From positions 179,142-243,141 of the forward strand of contig JBOEGO010000015.1 of NCBI GenBank assembly GCA_050633465.1: 64,000 nt of DNA. The letters are read 5' to 3'. The translations under genes and the position numbers were made by a program. Under the pieces are notes generated by a model. That model searched no databases and had not been told where the DNA came from. It worked only from the letters and a program-made list of their open reading frames with translations. This document shows positions 28,357-36,480 of this stretch, in pieces; positions within the stretch are counted from its first letter, which is position 1; each line of letters begins with the position of its first letter. This stretch comes from UBA3069 sp050633465. Its GTDB lineage: Bacteria > Pseudomonadota > Alphaproteobacteria > Rhodobacterales > Rhodobacteraceae.

Positions 28357-28559
28357 CGACAAGATAGAGTAGAACAACGAAGCGCATCCCCTAAATCTTT
28401 GGCAATTTTTATATAAATAGCTAAAGGGTAATTTAACGGTTTCGGCGGCAAAAGGCACGTGATTGGCGCCTGGCTGGACGAAAGCGAATGTTTTGGCTAT
28501 CAGCCCACGATGCTTTCGCGCAGCCGCAAGGGGCCGCGACGCTGCAAGGAGATGATAGA

Positions 28560-29171
28560 ATGCGTGTTTTTCTGACTTTATTTATGTCGATTTTTCTGGC
28601 GGGCGCCGCCGTGGCCGAAGCAGACATGAACCAGGTTTTGAAAACCGAACAGCGCGGGTTGAAAGCGGTCAAGGCAGACCGGCTTGGTGCGTTGCTGAAA
28701 GAGCCGAACAGCGCCTTGCCCTATAGCACATCATGGCTGGCATCCCTGCCCAAGGCATCGGGCGGGGCGGAATGGCGCTGTTTGTCCGAAGCCCTGTATT
28801 TCGAGGCCCGCGGAGAAAGCGTCAAAGGCCAGTTTGCTGTGGCCGAGGTGATCATGAACCGCGTTGACAGTGCACGTTTTCCGGGGTCCGTTTGCAATGT
28901 GATCAATCAGGGGACAGGGCGCAAGTTTGCCTGCCAATTCACCTATACCTGTGATGGCCACAAAGAGGTGATTAGCGAACCGCGTGCGTTTCAACGCGTT
29001 GGCAAGGTCGCGAAAATTATGCTGAACGGCGCCCCGCGCGAGCTGACAGGCGGGGCCACCTATTATCACACCAATGCTGTGCGCCCCCGCTGGTCGCGTA
29101 AATTTGCCCGCACCACCACCATCGGGGTGCATCATTTCTATCGTCACCCTTCGGAAATCGCGATGAACTGA
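28560..29171 (+). CDS. SleB/CwlJ-type cell wall hydrolase
   Basis: A 203-residue exported protein; AAGGAG precedes the ATG and a signal peptide ends near AVAEAD. The C-terminal hydrolase_2 domain begins with CLSEALYFEARGES, including the catalytic glutamate region, continues with AVAEVIMNRV, FPGSVCNVINQ and CQFTYTCDG, and ends with GATYYHTNAV. Related enzymes cut peptidoglycan during spore germination in Bacillus; in Gram-negatives they are thought to remodel the wall. It stands alone with a 200-base AT-rich leader. Confidence 0.9.
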   Translation: MRVFLTLFMSIFLAGAAVAEADMNQVLKTEQRGLKAVKADRLGALLKEPNSALPYSTSWLASLPKASGGAEWRCLSEALYFEARGESVKGQFAVAEVIMNRVDSARFPGSVCNVINQGTGRKFACQFTYTCDGHKEVISEPRAFQRVGKVAKIMLNGAPRELTGGATYYHTNAVRPRWSRKFARTTTIGVHHFYRHPSEIAMN

Positions 29172-29188
29172 CGCGGTTTGATGCCGCA

Positions 29189-29220
29189 AAAAGGGGGGCA
29201 CCTGCCGCGGGTGACCTTTT
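29189..29220 (+). terminator. terminator after the SleB gene
   Basis: Outer arms AAAAGG and CCTTTT and inner arms CACC and GGTG form an interrupted stem 18 bases after the stop, ending in four T. Confidence 0.55.
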
Positions 29221-29276
29221 GCATGTCTGCCGCAGGGGGTATGTAGCTGTCAGGTCAGACCGAGCAGGAGACAGCC

Positions 29277-30194
29277 ATGAGCAACGAGATCAAATGGGCC
29301 TTTGCCCATCCTTCTGAACGCTCTGAGGGGACGGGGGGCGGTGCCCCGCTAGACCGGATTTCCCTGCGTGATCATGTGGTTACGGTTGAAATTGGCGCGT
29401 TCCAGGCCGAGCGGGGCACAACGCAACGCATCTGTTTTAACGTGGTGGTCGAGGTCGCGGCACATGACGCGATGCTGGATGACGATGTGGATCGCATCCT
29501 GTCCTATGACAAAGTGACCGAAGCCATTGCCCATGAACTGGCCGAGGAACGCCTGAACCTGTTGGAAACATTGGCCGAACGCGTGGCCGAGCGGATTTTG
29601 CAGGAACCGCAGGCCGAGCGTGTTTTCGTGCGCATTGAAAAACTGGACCGTGGCCCGGGCGCACTGGGGGTGGAAATCGTGCGCGCCCGCAAGGGCCGCG
29701 GCACGCCAATGCCAGAGGATCGCCCGCATCCACAGGTGGTTTACCTGTCAAACGAGGCCATCGCATCGCCCAATCTGACCGCCTGGATTGACCAGTTAGA
29801 GGCAGAGCACCGCCCGACCATCCTATGCGTCGGGGCACCGGATATGGCCGCGCCACGTTCGGCCCATCCCATGGCGCAACGGCGGATCGACCTGTTGGCA
29901 ATCGAGCAGAATGCCTGGGTTCTGGCCGGGCGGGATAAACGCTGTGTGGTGGTGAATTCGCGCACAGAATTGGAATGGTCAATGCGCCATGACCAGATTT
30001 CGGTATGGGCGCCGTCGAAAATTGTGCTGGATGCGGTGGATGGTCCCTCGGCGCAGCCCCGCGATGCATTGGCATTGGTGTTGTGGTTTGCGCGCCAGAT
30101 GCAGGCTGCGGATATGTTGGTGATCGGCGATACGCCGCCCGATGCACCGGACCTGCCGCTTCGCCGGTTGGCGGCGGATGTGCGCGTGTTGTGA
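29277..30194 (+). CDS. folB: dihydroneopterin aldolase with long C-terminal extension
   Basis: Residues 20-130 are a FolB domain (dihydroneopterin to 6-hydroxymethyl-dihydropterin): DRISLRDHVVTVEIGAF, the conserved glutamate in QAERGTTQ, tyrosine in ILSYDKVTEAI and lysine in VRIEKLDRGPGA. Typical FolB is about 120 residues; this one has 305. The extra 170 residues (from about QVVYLSNEA) look like a separate alpha/beta domain with LCVGAPDM and MLVIGDTP, which I do not recognise. folP begins 42 bases later, and glmM overlaps folP, so the three genes form an operon. Confidence 0.9.
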   Translation: MSNEIKWAFAHPSERSEGTGGGAPLDRISLRDHVVTVEIGAFQAERGTTQRICFNVVVEVAAHDAMLDDDVDRILSYDKVTEAIAHELAEERLNLLETLAERVAERILQEPQAERVFVRIEKLDRGPGALGVEIVRARKGRGTPMPEDRPHPQVVYLSNEAIASPNLTAWIDQLEAEHRPTILCVGAPDMAAPRSAHPMAQRRIDLLAIEQNAWVLAGRDKRCVVVNSRTELEWSMRHDQISVWAPSKIVLDAVDGPSAQPRDALALVLWFARQMQAADMLVIGDTPPDAPDLPLRRLAADVRVL

Positions 30195-30235
30195 GCATCT
30201 TGCCAAAGCGCAGGCTTTGGCCCATTCAACCGGAT

Positions 30236-31252
30236 ATGACCCAGTATTTCAGACCGATACTTAGCTTTGATCCTGCTGCCCCCGATGGTGCGTTGCGCCT
30301 TGGCGGTGGGGCGTTGTGGTTCACCCATGCCGAGGTGCTGGAACGGGGCCGCAGCCCGTTGCGGGTGCCCGTCAACGAGCTGCCCGCCGATATCACCACA
30401 GGGCTGACGGCGCCGCGTGCAGATGTGGCGGGGCTGGCGATGACTGCGCCACGCATCATGGGGATTTTAAACGTCACGCCTGACAGTTTTTCCGACGGTG
30501 GACAGCATGACGCGCCTGACTTGGCCTTGGCTCATGTCAGGAAAATGGTGGCGGCAGGGGCCGATATAATCGACGTGGGCGGCGAATCCACCCGCCCGGG
30601 CGCGGCAGAGGTAGATCCGGCTGTCGAAATCAGCCGCACCGCGCCTGTGATTGCGGCGATCAGGGCGCGCATGGATACGCCGGTTTCCATCGACACACGC
30701 AAGGCCGCCGTCGGGCAGGCCGCGATGGTTGCGGGTGCGAATGTGATCAATGATGTGGCCGGTTTTACCTATGACCCCGATCTGGCAAAGGTCGCCGCAG
30801 CGACCAATGCGCCGGTCTGTGTGATGCATGCACAGGGTGATCCGCAGACCATGCAGCAAGATCCGCAATATGGTGATGTATTGCTGGATGTCTTTGATTT
30901 TATAGAAGAACGCATCGCCTGGCTGGTGGCGCAGGGGATACCCCGCAGCCGCATTATAACGGATCCAGGCATCGGTTTTGGTAAGGCGCTGGATCACAAT
31001 CTGACCCTGCTGCAACGGATCAGCCTGTTTCACACGCTGGGGTGTCCGATCCTGCTGGGTGTGTCGCGCAAACGGTTTGTTGGCACAATTGGTAATGCGC
31101 CGGCCCCTGCGGATCGTGCGCCGGGGTCCGTGGCAATTGCGCTACATGCGGCCAGTCAGGGGGTGCAAATTTTGCGTGTCCATGATGTATATGAAACGCG
31201 CTCTGCCCTGAATTTATGGCAGGCGGCGGTTGGAGGATATTATGAGCCGTAA
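30236..31252 (+). CDS. folP: dihydropteroate synthase
   Basis: Joins p-aminobenzoate to the pterin diphosphate made after FolB. 338 residues; MGILNVTPDSFSDGG, DVGGESTRPGA, SIDTRKAAV and PILLGVSRKRFVG are the family signatures. About 70 residues precede the core, as usual in this group. The ATG at 30236 gives that N-terminus; a GTG at 30191 overlapping the folB stop is less likely. The last 11 bases overlap glmM. Confidence 0.96.
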   Translation: MTQYFRPILSFDPAAPDGALRLGGGALWFTHAEVLERGRSPLRVPVNELPADITTGLTAPRADVAGLAMTAPRIMGILNVTPDSFSDGGQHDAPDLALAHVRKMVAAGADIIDVGGESTRPGAAEVDPAVEISRTAPVIAAIRARMDTPVSIDTRKAAVGQAAMVAGANVINDVAGFTYDPDLAKVAAATNAPVCVMHAQGDPQTMQQDPQYGDVLLDVFDFIEERIAWLVAQGIPRSRIITDPGIGFGKALDHNLTLLQRISLFHTLGCPILLGVSRKRFVGTIGNAPAPADRAPGSVAIALHAASQGVQILRVHDVYETRSALNLWQAAVGGYYEP

Positions 31253-32585
31253 ATTATTTGGAACTGACGGGGTGCGTGGCACCGCCAACATCCATCCGAT
31301 GACCGCTGAAATGGCGCTGCGCATCGGGGCGGCTGTGGGGCGATATTTCCGCCGTGACCACAGCCCGGTCCACCGTGTGGTGATCGGCAAGGACACGCGA
31401 TTGTCCGGCTATATGTTTGAAAATGCGTTAACGGCGGGTCTGACCAGCACGGGGATGAATGTGCTGTTGCTGGGGCCGGTGCCTACGCCTGCGGTGGGGT
31501 TGCTGACCACATCCATGCGCGCTGATCTGGGGGTGATGATTTCCGCCAGCCATAACCCCGCCAGCGACAACGGCATCAAGTTTTTTGGCCCGGACGGGTT
31601 TAAACTGTCCGACGAGGCCGAGATGGAAATCGAGCGCCTGATTGCCGAAGGCGTCGAACCTGCGCAGGCGCAAAATATTGGCCGCGCCAAACGCATTGAT
31701 GACGGGCGTTACCGCTATATGGAACGGGTGAAATCGACCTTTTCCCCCGGCAAGCGGCTGGATGGAATCAAGGTCGTGATTGATTGCGCCAACGGGGCCG
31801 CATACCGCGCCGCGCCAGAGGTGTTGTGGGAATTGGGCGCGGATGTGATCCCGATTGGCGTAACGCCGGACGGGCGCAATATTAACAAAGATTGCGGATC
31901 GACCAAACCGCGCACCGCTGCCGAAGCAGTGGTCGCCCATGGGGCCGATCTGGGCATTTGTCTGGATGGCGATGCGGACCGTGTGATTATCATTGATGAA
32001 CATGGTCAGGTGGCCGATGGTGATCAGATCATGGCGCTGATGGCATCACGTTGGGCCGATGCGGGGCGGCTGGCCGGTGGTGCCTTGGTCGCGACTGTCA
32101 TGTCGAACCTTGGTTTGGAAAGGTTCATGGAATCCAAAGGTTTACGGCTGGAAAGAACAGGCGTGGGTGACCGGTATGTCGTCGAGCGGATGCGGCAAGG
32201 CGGGTTCAACCTTGGGGGGGAGCAATCCGGCCACATCGTGATGACGGATTACGCGACCACGGGCGATGGATTGCTGGCCGGGTTGCAATTCCTGTCGGCC
32301 ATGGTGGAAACCGGGCACAAGGCCAGCGAGTTGACCCGCCAGTTTGAAACCGTGCCGCAAAAGCTGGAAAATGTGCGCTATCAAGCCGGACAAATGCCGC
32401 TTGAGGCCGAAAGCGTTAAGGCCGCGATTGCCGCAAGCGAAGCGGATCTGGTTGGTTCGGGCCGCTTGTTGATCCGCAAATCCGGCACAGAGCCATTGAT
32501 CCGCGTCATGGCGGAATGCGAGGACGAGGATCGCCTGAACGCCGCCGTGGCCCGCGTGGTCGATGCGGTGCAATCGGCCCTGTGA
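31242..32585 (+). CDS. glmM: phosphoglucosamine mutase
   Basis: Interconverts glucosamine-6- and -1-phosphate for peptidoglycan and lipopolysaccharide. 447 residues; KLFGTDGVRGTAN, the phosphoserine loop MISASHNPASDNG, metal loop LDGDADRVI and the phosphate-binding RKSGTEPLIRVM are present. GGAGG sits before the ATG inside the end of folP, so translation is probably coupled. The folP-glmM pairing is common in proteobacteria. Confidence 0.97.
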   Translation: MSRKLFGTDGVRGTANIHPMTAEMALRIGAAVGRYFRRDHSPVHRVVIGKDTRLSGYMFENALTAGLTSTGMNVLLLGPVPTPAVGLLTTSMRADLGVMISASHNPASDNGIKFFGPDGFKLSDEAEMEIERLIAEGVEPAQAQNIGRAKRIDDGRYRYMERVKSTFSPGKRLDGIKVVIDCANGAAYRAAPEVLWELGADVIPIGVTPDGRNINKDCGSTKPRTAAEAVVAHGADLGICLDGDADRVIIIDEHGQVADGDQIMALMASRWADAGRLAGGALVATVMSNLGLERFMESKGLRLERTGVGDRYVVERMRQGGFNLGGEQSGHIVMTDYATTGDGLLAGLQFLSAMVETGHKASELTRQFETVPQKLENVRYQAGQMPLEAESVKAAIAASEADLVGSGRLLIRKSGTEPLIRVMAECEDEDRLNAAVARVVDAVQSAL

Positions 32586-32651
32586 TCCGACCCGTTTGAC
32601 AGGCTATTTAGCGCGCAATAGGCTTCTTTTGTTCACAAGAGGAGTATCCAC

Positions 32652-33155
32652 ATGATTGTGCGTTTCAAGATGCCACTGGCTGCCATTGGTCTGATTTTGA
32701 TGACAGGTGCGGCGCAGGCTGAAATGTCGGTAAAACTGGGCGCGCCATGGACGGGCAAGGCCGTTCCCAAAGGCCAGCATTGCACGCTGCACGGCGGCAA
32801 TGGCGCGACCCCGCCAATGCAGGTTTCGGGCCTGCCCGCAGGAACCTCGGCGTTGATCGTCGAATATGACGACAAATCCTATCAGCCGCTGTCGACGCGT
32901 GGCGGGCATGGCACGTTGATGTATCCGGTCAAAGGGGCAGGGGCGAAATTGCCTGCGGTTCCGGGGCTGACCAATAAATTGCCCGGCGGGGTCAAAGTGG
33001 TGAAACCCGCGCGCGGCACTGGTAAATATGCCTCCAAGGGGTATCTGCCACCCTGTTCCGGGGGCATGGGAAACCGCTATACCGCGACCCTGAAGGCGGT
33101 GAACAGCGGCGGCAAGGTGCTGGAGAAAAAGACCATAACCATCGGAAAATACTAA
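32652..33155 (+). CDS. exported PEBP-like protein
   Basis: A 167-residue protein with a signal peptide ending at GAAQAEM and a good AGAGGAG site. The pattern PPMQVSGLPAGTSALIVEYDD, then GGHGTLMYPV, then KGYLPPCSGGMGNRY follows the layout of phosphatidylethanolamine-binding/YbhB proteins. The canonical histidine motifs are only partly kept. One cysteine pair (GQHCTLHG and PPCSGG) may form a disulfide. Role unknown; the family tentatively binds small anions or lipids. Confidence 0.7.
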   Translation: MIVRFKMPLAAIGLILMTGAAQAEMSVKLGAPWTGKAVPKGQHCTLHGGNGATPPMQVSGLPAGTSALIVEYDDKSYQPLSTRGGHGTLMYPVKGAGAKLPAVPGLTNKLPGGVKVVKPARGTGKYASKGYLPPCSGGMGNRYTATLKAVNSGGKVLEKKTITIGKY

Positions 33156-33160
33156 AGGAA

Positions 33161-33185
33161 AAGGGCGCCCCGCAAGGCGCCCTTT
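33161..33185. terminator. bidirectional terminator between the PEBP-like gene and ilvC
   Basis: AAGGGCGCC pairs with GGCGCCCTT across a 6-base loop, with flanking A and T extending the stem. It serves convergent genes. Confidence 0.85.
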
Positions 33186-33209
33186 GTAACTAAGCAATGG
33201 TGCTATTGC

Positions 33210-34232
33210 TTAGTTCTTTTCTTTGTCGACCATTTTACCGGCAGAAATCCACGGCATCATGCCGCGCAGTTTCGCGCCTGTGGCTTCGATCGAATGTTCG
33301 TCGTTGATGCGACGGGTCGCCTTGAACGAGGGTTGGCCCACGGCGTTTTCCAGCATGAAGTCACGCACGAATTTACCGGTCTGAATGTCGGTCAGCACTT
33401 CTTTCATGCGCTTTTTGGTTTCGTCGTAGGGCAGGATGCGCGGACCGGAAACATATTCGCCGTATTCCGCAGTGTTCGAGATCGAATAGTTCATGTTGGC
33501 GATGCCGCCTTCATAGATCAGGTCGACGATCAGCTTCACTTCGTGCAGGCATTCGAAATAGGCCATTTCCGGCTCGTATCCGGCCTCGACCAGCGTTTCG
33601 AAACCCATGCGGATCAGTTCTACCAGACCGCCACACAGAACCGCCTGTTCGCCGAACAAGTCGGTTTCGCATTCTTCGCGGAAGTTGGTCTCGATGATGC
33701 CCGAACGCCCGCCACCGATGGCCGAGCAATAGGACAGGCCGATTTCCAGTGCCTTGCCGGTCGCATCTTTGTCAACGGCGACCAGACAGGGCACGCCGCC
33801 GCCTTTGGTGTATTCGCCGCGCACGGTGTGACCGGGGCCTTTGGGCGCCATCATGATCACGTCAACGCCGGGCTTGGGTTCGATCAGGCCGAAATGCACG
33901 TTCAAACCATGGGCAAATGCGATAGCTGCACCCTCTTTCAGGTTGTCATGCACGTATTTTTTGTAGGTGTCGGCCTGCAATTCGTCGGGCATGGTGAACA
34001 TGATCAAATCGCACCATGCGGCGGCTTCGGCAATGCCCATAACCTTGAGGCCTTCGCCTTCGGCTTTCTTGGCCGAGGGGGAGCCTTCGCGCAGGGCAAC
34101 GACCAGATTTTTCGCACCGGAATCGCGCAGGTTCAGCGCGTGGGCGTGGCCCTGAGAGCCGTAACCAAGGATGGCTACCTTTTTGTCTTTGATCAGGTTG
34201 ATGTCGCAATCGCGGTCGTAATAAACGCGCAT
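33210..34232 (-). CDS. ilvC: ketol-acid reductoisomerase
   Basis: Second common step of valine/leucine/isoleucine synthesis, NADPH- and Mg-dependent. 340 residues of the short class I form: VAILGYGSQGHAHALNLRDSG, MMAPKGPGHTVRGEY, DLFGEQAVLCGG and EMAYFECLHEVKLI. AAAGGA precedes the ATG at 34232. It diverges from two Lrp-type regulator genes across 131 AT-rich bases holding two inverted repeats, which suggests local leucine-responsive control. Confidence 0.97.
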   Translation of the reverse strand: MRVYYDRDCDINLIKDKKVAILGYGSQGHAHALNLRDSGAKNLVVALREGSPSAKKAEGEGLKVMGIAEAAAWCDLIMFTMPDELQADTYKKYVHDNLKEGAAIAFAHGLNVHFGLIEPKPGVDVIMMAPKGPGHTVRGEYTKGGGVPCLVAVDKDATGKALEIGLSYCSAIGGGRSGIIETNFREECETDLFGEQAVLCGGLVELIRMGFETLVEAGYEPEMAYFECLHEVKLIVDLIYEGGIANMNYSISNTAEYGEYVSGPRILPYDETKKRMKEVLTDIQTGKFVRDFMLENAVGQPSFKATRRINDEHSIEATGAKLRGMMPWISAGKMVDKEKN

Positions 34233-34264
34233 GTTGTCGTCCTTTCGGGTGATGTTGATAGGTG

Positions 34265-34299
34265 CAGAATAACGATTCTGAACGAATAGGCGTTTCGTT
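34265..34299. promoter_or_regulatory. two inverted repeats in the ilvC-lrp control region
   Basis: CAGAAT-N4-ATTCTG (34265-34280) is immediately followed by AACGAA-N7-TTCGTT (34281-34299). Both are perfect and lie 33-67 bases upstream of the ilvC start. The neighbouring Lrp-family genes make their products the natural candidates for binding. Confidence 0.5.
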
Positions 34300-34363
34300 T
34301 TGCATGATACTTTGGTAATCTTTCTACTTATCATTCGTAAATTTGATTATTTTGGAGATATTC

Positions 34364-34819
34364 ATGCTTGATGATATGGATCGGCGCATTCTTCGTCAGC
34401 TACAGGCCGATCCGGCGCAGCCATTGTCCGATCTGGCGGATCGGGCAGGAACCACGGTGCCGGTCTGTTCACGCCGTCTGGCGGCATTGGAAAAGGCCGG
34501 GGTTTTGCAAGGCCAAGAGGCAGTGATCGACTGGCACGCACTGGGGTATGAGGTCGAGGTTTCACTGCGCGTCACGTTGGACAAAACCGAATCGCGGGCA
34601 TTTGACGACATGATCGCGGCGGCGCGTAAGGTGCCGGAAGTCATTGAAATTCAGACGTTTCTGGGACGTGTCGATTTGCGCCTGTCAGTGATCGCGCGGG
34701 ATATGGCGCATTACCAACAGATCTATCGCAGTCACATTCTGACCCTGCCGCATATCGCCGATATCGAGGCATTGATGCATATTGCGCGCCTGAAAGAAGA
34801 TCAGGTGCTGCCGGTATGA
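34364..34819 (+). CDS. Lrp/AsnC family regulator
   Basis: A 151-residue regulator with an N-terminal helix-turn-helix (DRRILRQLQADPAQPLSDLA, CSRRLAALEKAGVLQG) and a C-terminal RAM ligand-binding domain (VIEIQTFLGRVDLRLSVIARD). GGAGA precedes the ATG at 34364. Divergent from ilvC, with a second Lrp gene ten bases downstream. Amino-acid ligand unknown; branched-chain amino acids are the obvious guess from context. Confidence 0.92.
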   Translation: MLDDMDRRILRQLQADPAQPLSDLADRAGTTVPVCSRRLAALEKAGVLQGQEAVIDWHALGYEVEVSLRVTLDKTESRAFDDMIAAARKVPEVIEIQTFLGRVDLRLSVIARDMAHYQQIYRSHILTLPHIADIEALMHIARLKEDQVLPV

Positions 34820-34829
34820 GTGACAAAAC

Positions 34830-35285
34830 ATGACCGAACTGGATGATATTGACCGTGCATTGCTGCGTGAACTTGTGCGCGATGCGCGTCAGGGGGCGGG
34901 GGCATTGGGCCGTGCTGTTGGCCTGTCGCAGCCTGCTGCGTGGCGGCGAATCAAGCGGTTGCAAGACGCAGGGGTGATCAAAAGCCGCCGCCTGTTGCTG
35001 GACCGCGAGAAGCTGGGATTTGGCGTGACGGTGTTTTTGGGCATAAAGCTGGCGACCAAGGGCCGCGTCAGTCTGGATGATTTTGAACGCGCGGTTTCTG
35101 CCATCCCCGAGGTGCAGACTGTGGAGCATATTCTGGGCCTGTATGATTACCGCCTGCGCGTGGTCGCCCGCGATATCCCTGATTTTGAACGGGTTTTACG
35201 CCGCCGCGTGATGACCCTGCCCGGTGTGGGCGATGTCGAGGCCAACGTATTGCTCAGCGAAGAGCGCCGCCCCGGCCCGATCTGA
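34830..35285 (+). CDS. Lrp/AsnC family regulator (second, tandem)
   Basis: Also 151 residues, with HTH (DIDRALLRELVRDARQGAGAL, QPAAWRRIKRLQDAGVI) and RAM domain (VQTVEHILGLYDYRLRVVARD). It is clearly diverged from its upstream neighbour, so this is an old duplication or two separate regulators rather than a recent copy. Lrp proteins form dimers and octamers, and mixed oligomers are possible. A class V aminotransferase follows 70 bases later. Confidence 0.92.
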   Translation: MTELDDIDRALLRELVRDARQGAGALGRAVGLSQPAAWRRIKRLQDAGVIKSRRLLLDREKLGFGVTVFLGIKLATKGRVSLDDFERAVSAIPEVQTVEHILGLYDYRLRVVARDIPDFERVLRRRVMTLPGVGDVEANVLLSEERRPGPI

Positions 35286-35355
35286 CATAGCACCACGTTG
35301 CCTATGGCGCGGCACTGCGTTAGCCATGGATGCAACGCCAGAGGAGGAGATCAAC

Positions 35356-36480
35356 ATGGCCTTGCTAGATACCGTCGATCCACAAGGGTTAGAGGAATTT
35401 TCGGTCGTGTTTACCGACCGTTCATTGAACCATATGTCGGCCAGGTTCCAGCAGGTGATGCGCGATATTTCCGGCATGTTGTCAGAGGTTTACAACGCAT
35501 CTGCCGTGGCCATCGTGCCCGGTGGCGGCACCTATGGAATGGAAGCCGTGGCGCGCCAGTTTGGCCGCGATGCCCATGCGTTGATTGTGCGCAACGGCTG
35601 GTTTTCCTATCGTTGGAGCCAGATTTTCGAAGCGGGGGATTTCACTGCGCAAACCACGGTGTTCAAGGCGCGCCAGGACGGCAACGGGGTGCAGGCGCCC
35701 TTTGCCCCGGCGCCAATTGCCGAGGTCACAGCCGCCATTCGCGACGCCAAACCCGATGTGGTATTTGCGCCGCATGTGGAAACATCCGCCGGTTTGATCC
35801 TGCCTGATGATTACATCACCGCCCTGGCCGAGGCTGCGCATGAAGTCGGCGCGTTGATGGTTTTGGATTGCATCGCAAGCGGTTGCGTCTGGGTCGATAT
35901 GGCAGCAACAGGCGTGGATGTGTTGATTTCCGCGCCGCAAAAGGGCTGGTCCGCGTCGCCATCCGCGGGGCTGGTGATGATGTCAGAGCGCGCAGTGGCA
36001 CGGATGAACGCGACCACATCCGACAGTTTCGCGCTGGATCTGAAAAAATGGCGCCAGATCATGGAGGCCTATGAAAACGGCGGTCATGCCTATCATGCAA
36101 CCATGCCCACCGATGCATTAACCGCGTTTCGCGACACCATGTCGGAAACCCGCGCATACGGGTTTGAACGGCTGCGCGCCGCGCAATGGGAACTGGGCAA
36201 TGGGGTGCGGGCGATATTGCAGTCACGCGGCGTGAAATCGGTGGCCGCCGAGGGGTTCGGCGCGCCGGGCGTGGTGGTCAGCTATACCCAAGATCCCGAA
36301 GTGCAATCGGGCCGTGTTTTTGCTGCCAAGGGCGTGCAAATCGCCGCCGGTGTGCCGCTGCAATGCGACGAACCCGATGGGTTTCAGACCTTTCGCCTTG
36401 GCCTGTTCGGATTGGACAAATTATATGACGTGGCCGCCACATTGGCGCGGGTGGAAAAGGCATTGGAGGGTGCGGTTTAA
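35356..36480 (+). CDS. class V PLP-dependent aminotransferase
   Basis: A 374-residue fold-type I enzyme. The N-terminal SVVFTDRSLNHMSARFQQVM and GGGTYGMEAVARQF place it with serine-pyruvate/alanine-glyoxylate and phosphonate aminotransferases. VLDCIASGCVWVDMAATGVD carries the PLP aspartate and ISAPQKGWSASPSAGLV the Schiff-base lysine. GAGGAGGAG precedes the ATG. Exact substrate not determined. Its stop codon overlaps the stop of the convergent gene in the palindrome TTAA. Confidence 0.88.
   Translation: MALLDTVDPQGLEEFSVVFTDRSLNHMSARFQQVMRDISGMLSEVYNASAVAIVPGGGTYGMEAVARQFGRDAHALIVRNGWFSYRWSQIFEAGDFTAQTTVFKARQDGNGVQAPFAPAPIAEVTAAIRDAKPDVVFAPHVETSAGLILPDDYITALAEAAHEVGALMVLDCIASGCVWVDMAATGVDVLISAPQKGWSASPSAGLVMMSERAVARMNATTSDSFALDLKKWRQIMEAYENGGHAYHATMPTDALTAFRDTMSETRAYGFERLRAAQWELGNGVRAILQSRGVKSVAAEGFGAPGVVVSYTQDPEVQSGRVFAAKGVQIAAGVPLQCDEPDGFQTFRLGLFGLDKLYDVAATLARVEKALEGAV

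Noticed and set aside
30191..30238. GTG at 30191 overlapping the folB stop as the folP start.
   Set aside because: It would add 15 residues not typical of the family; the ATG at 30236 gives the usual N-terminus.
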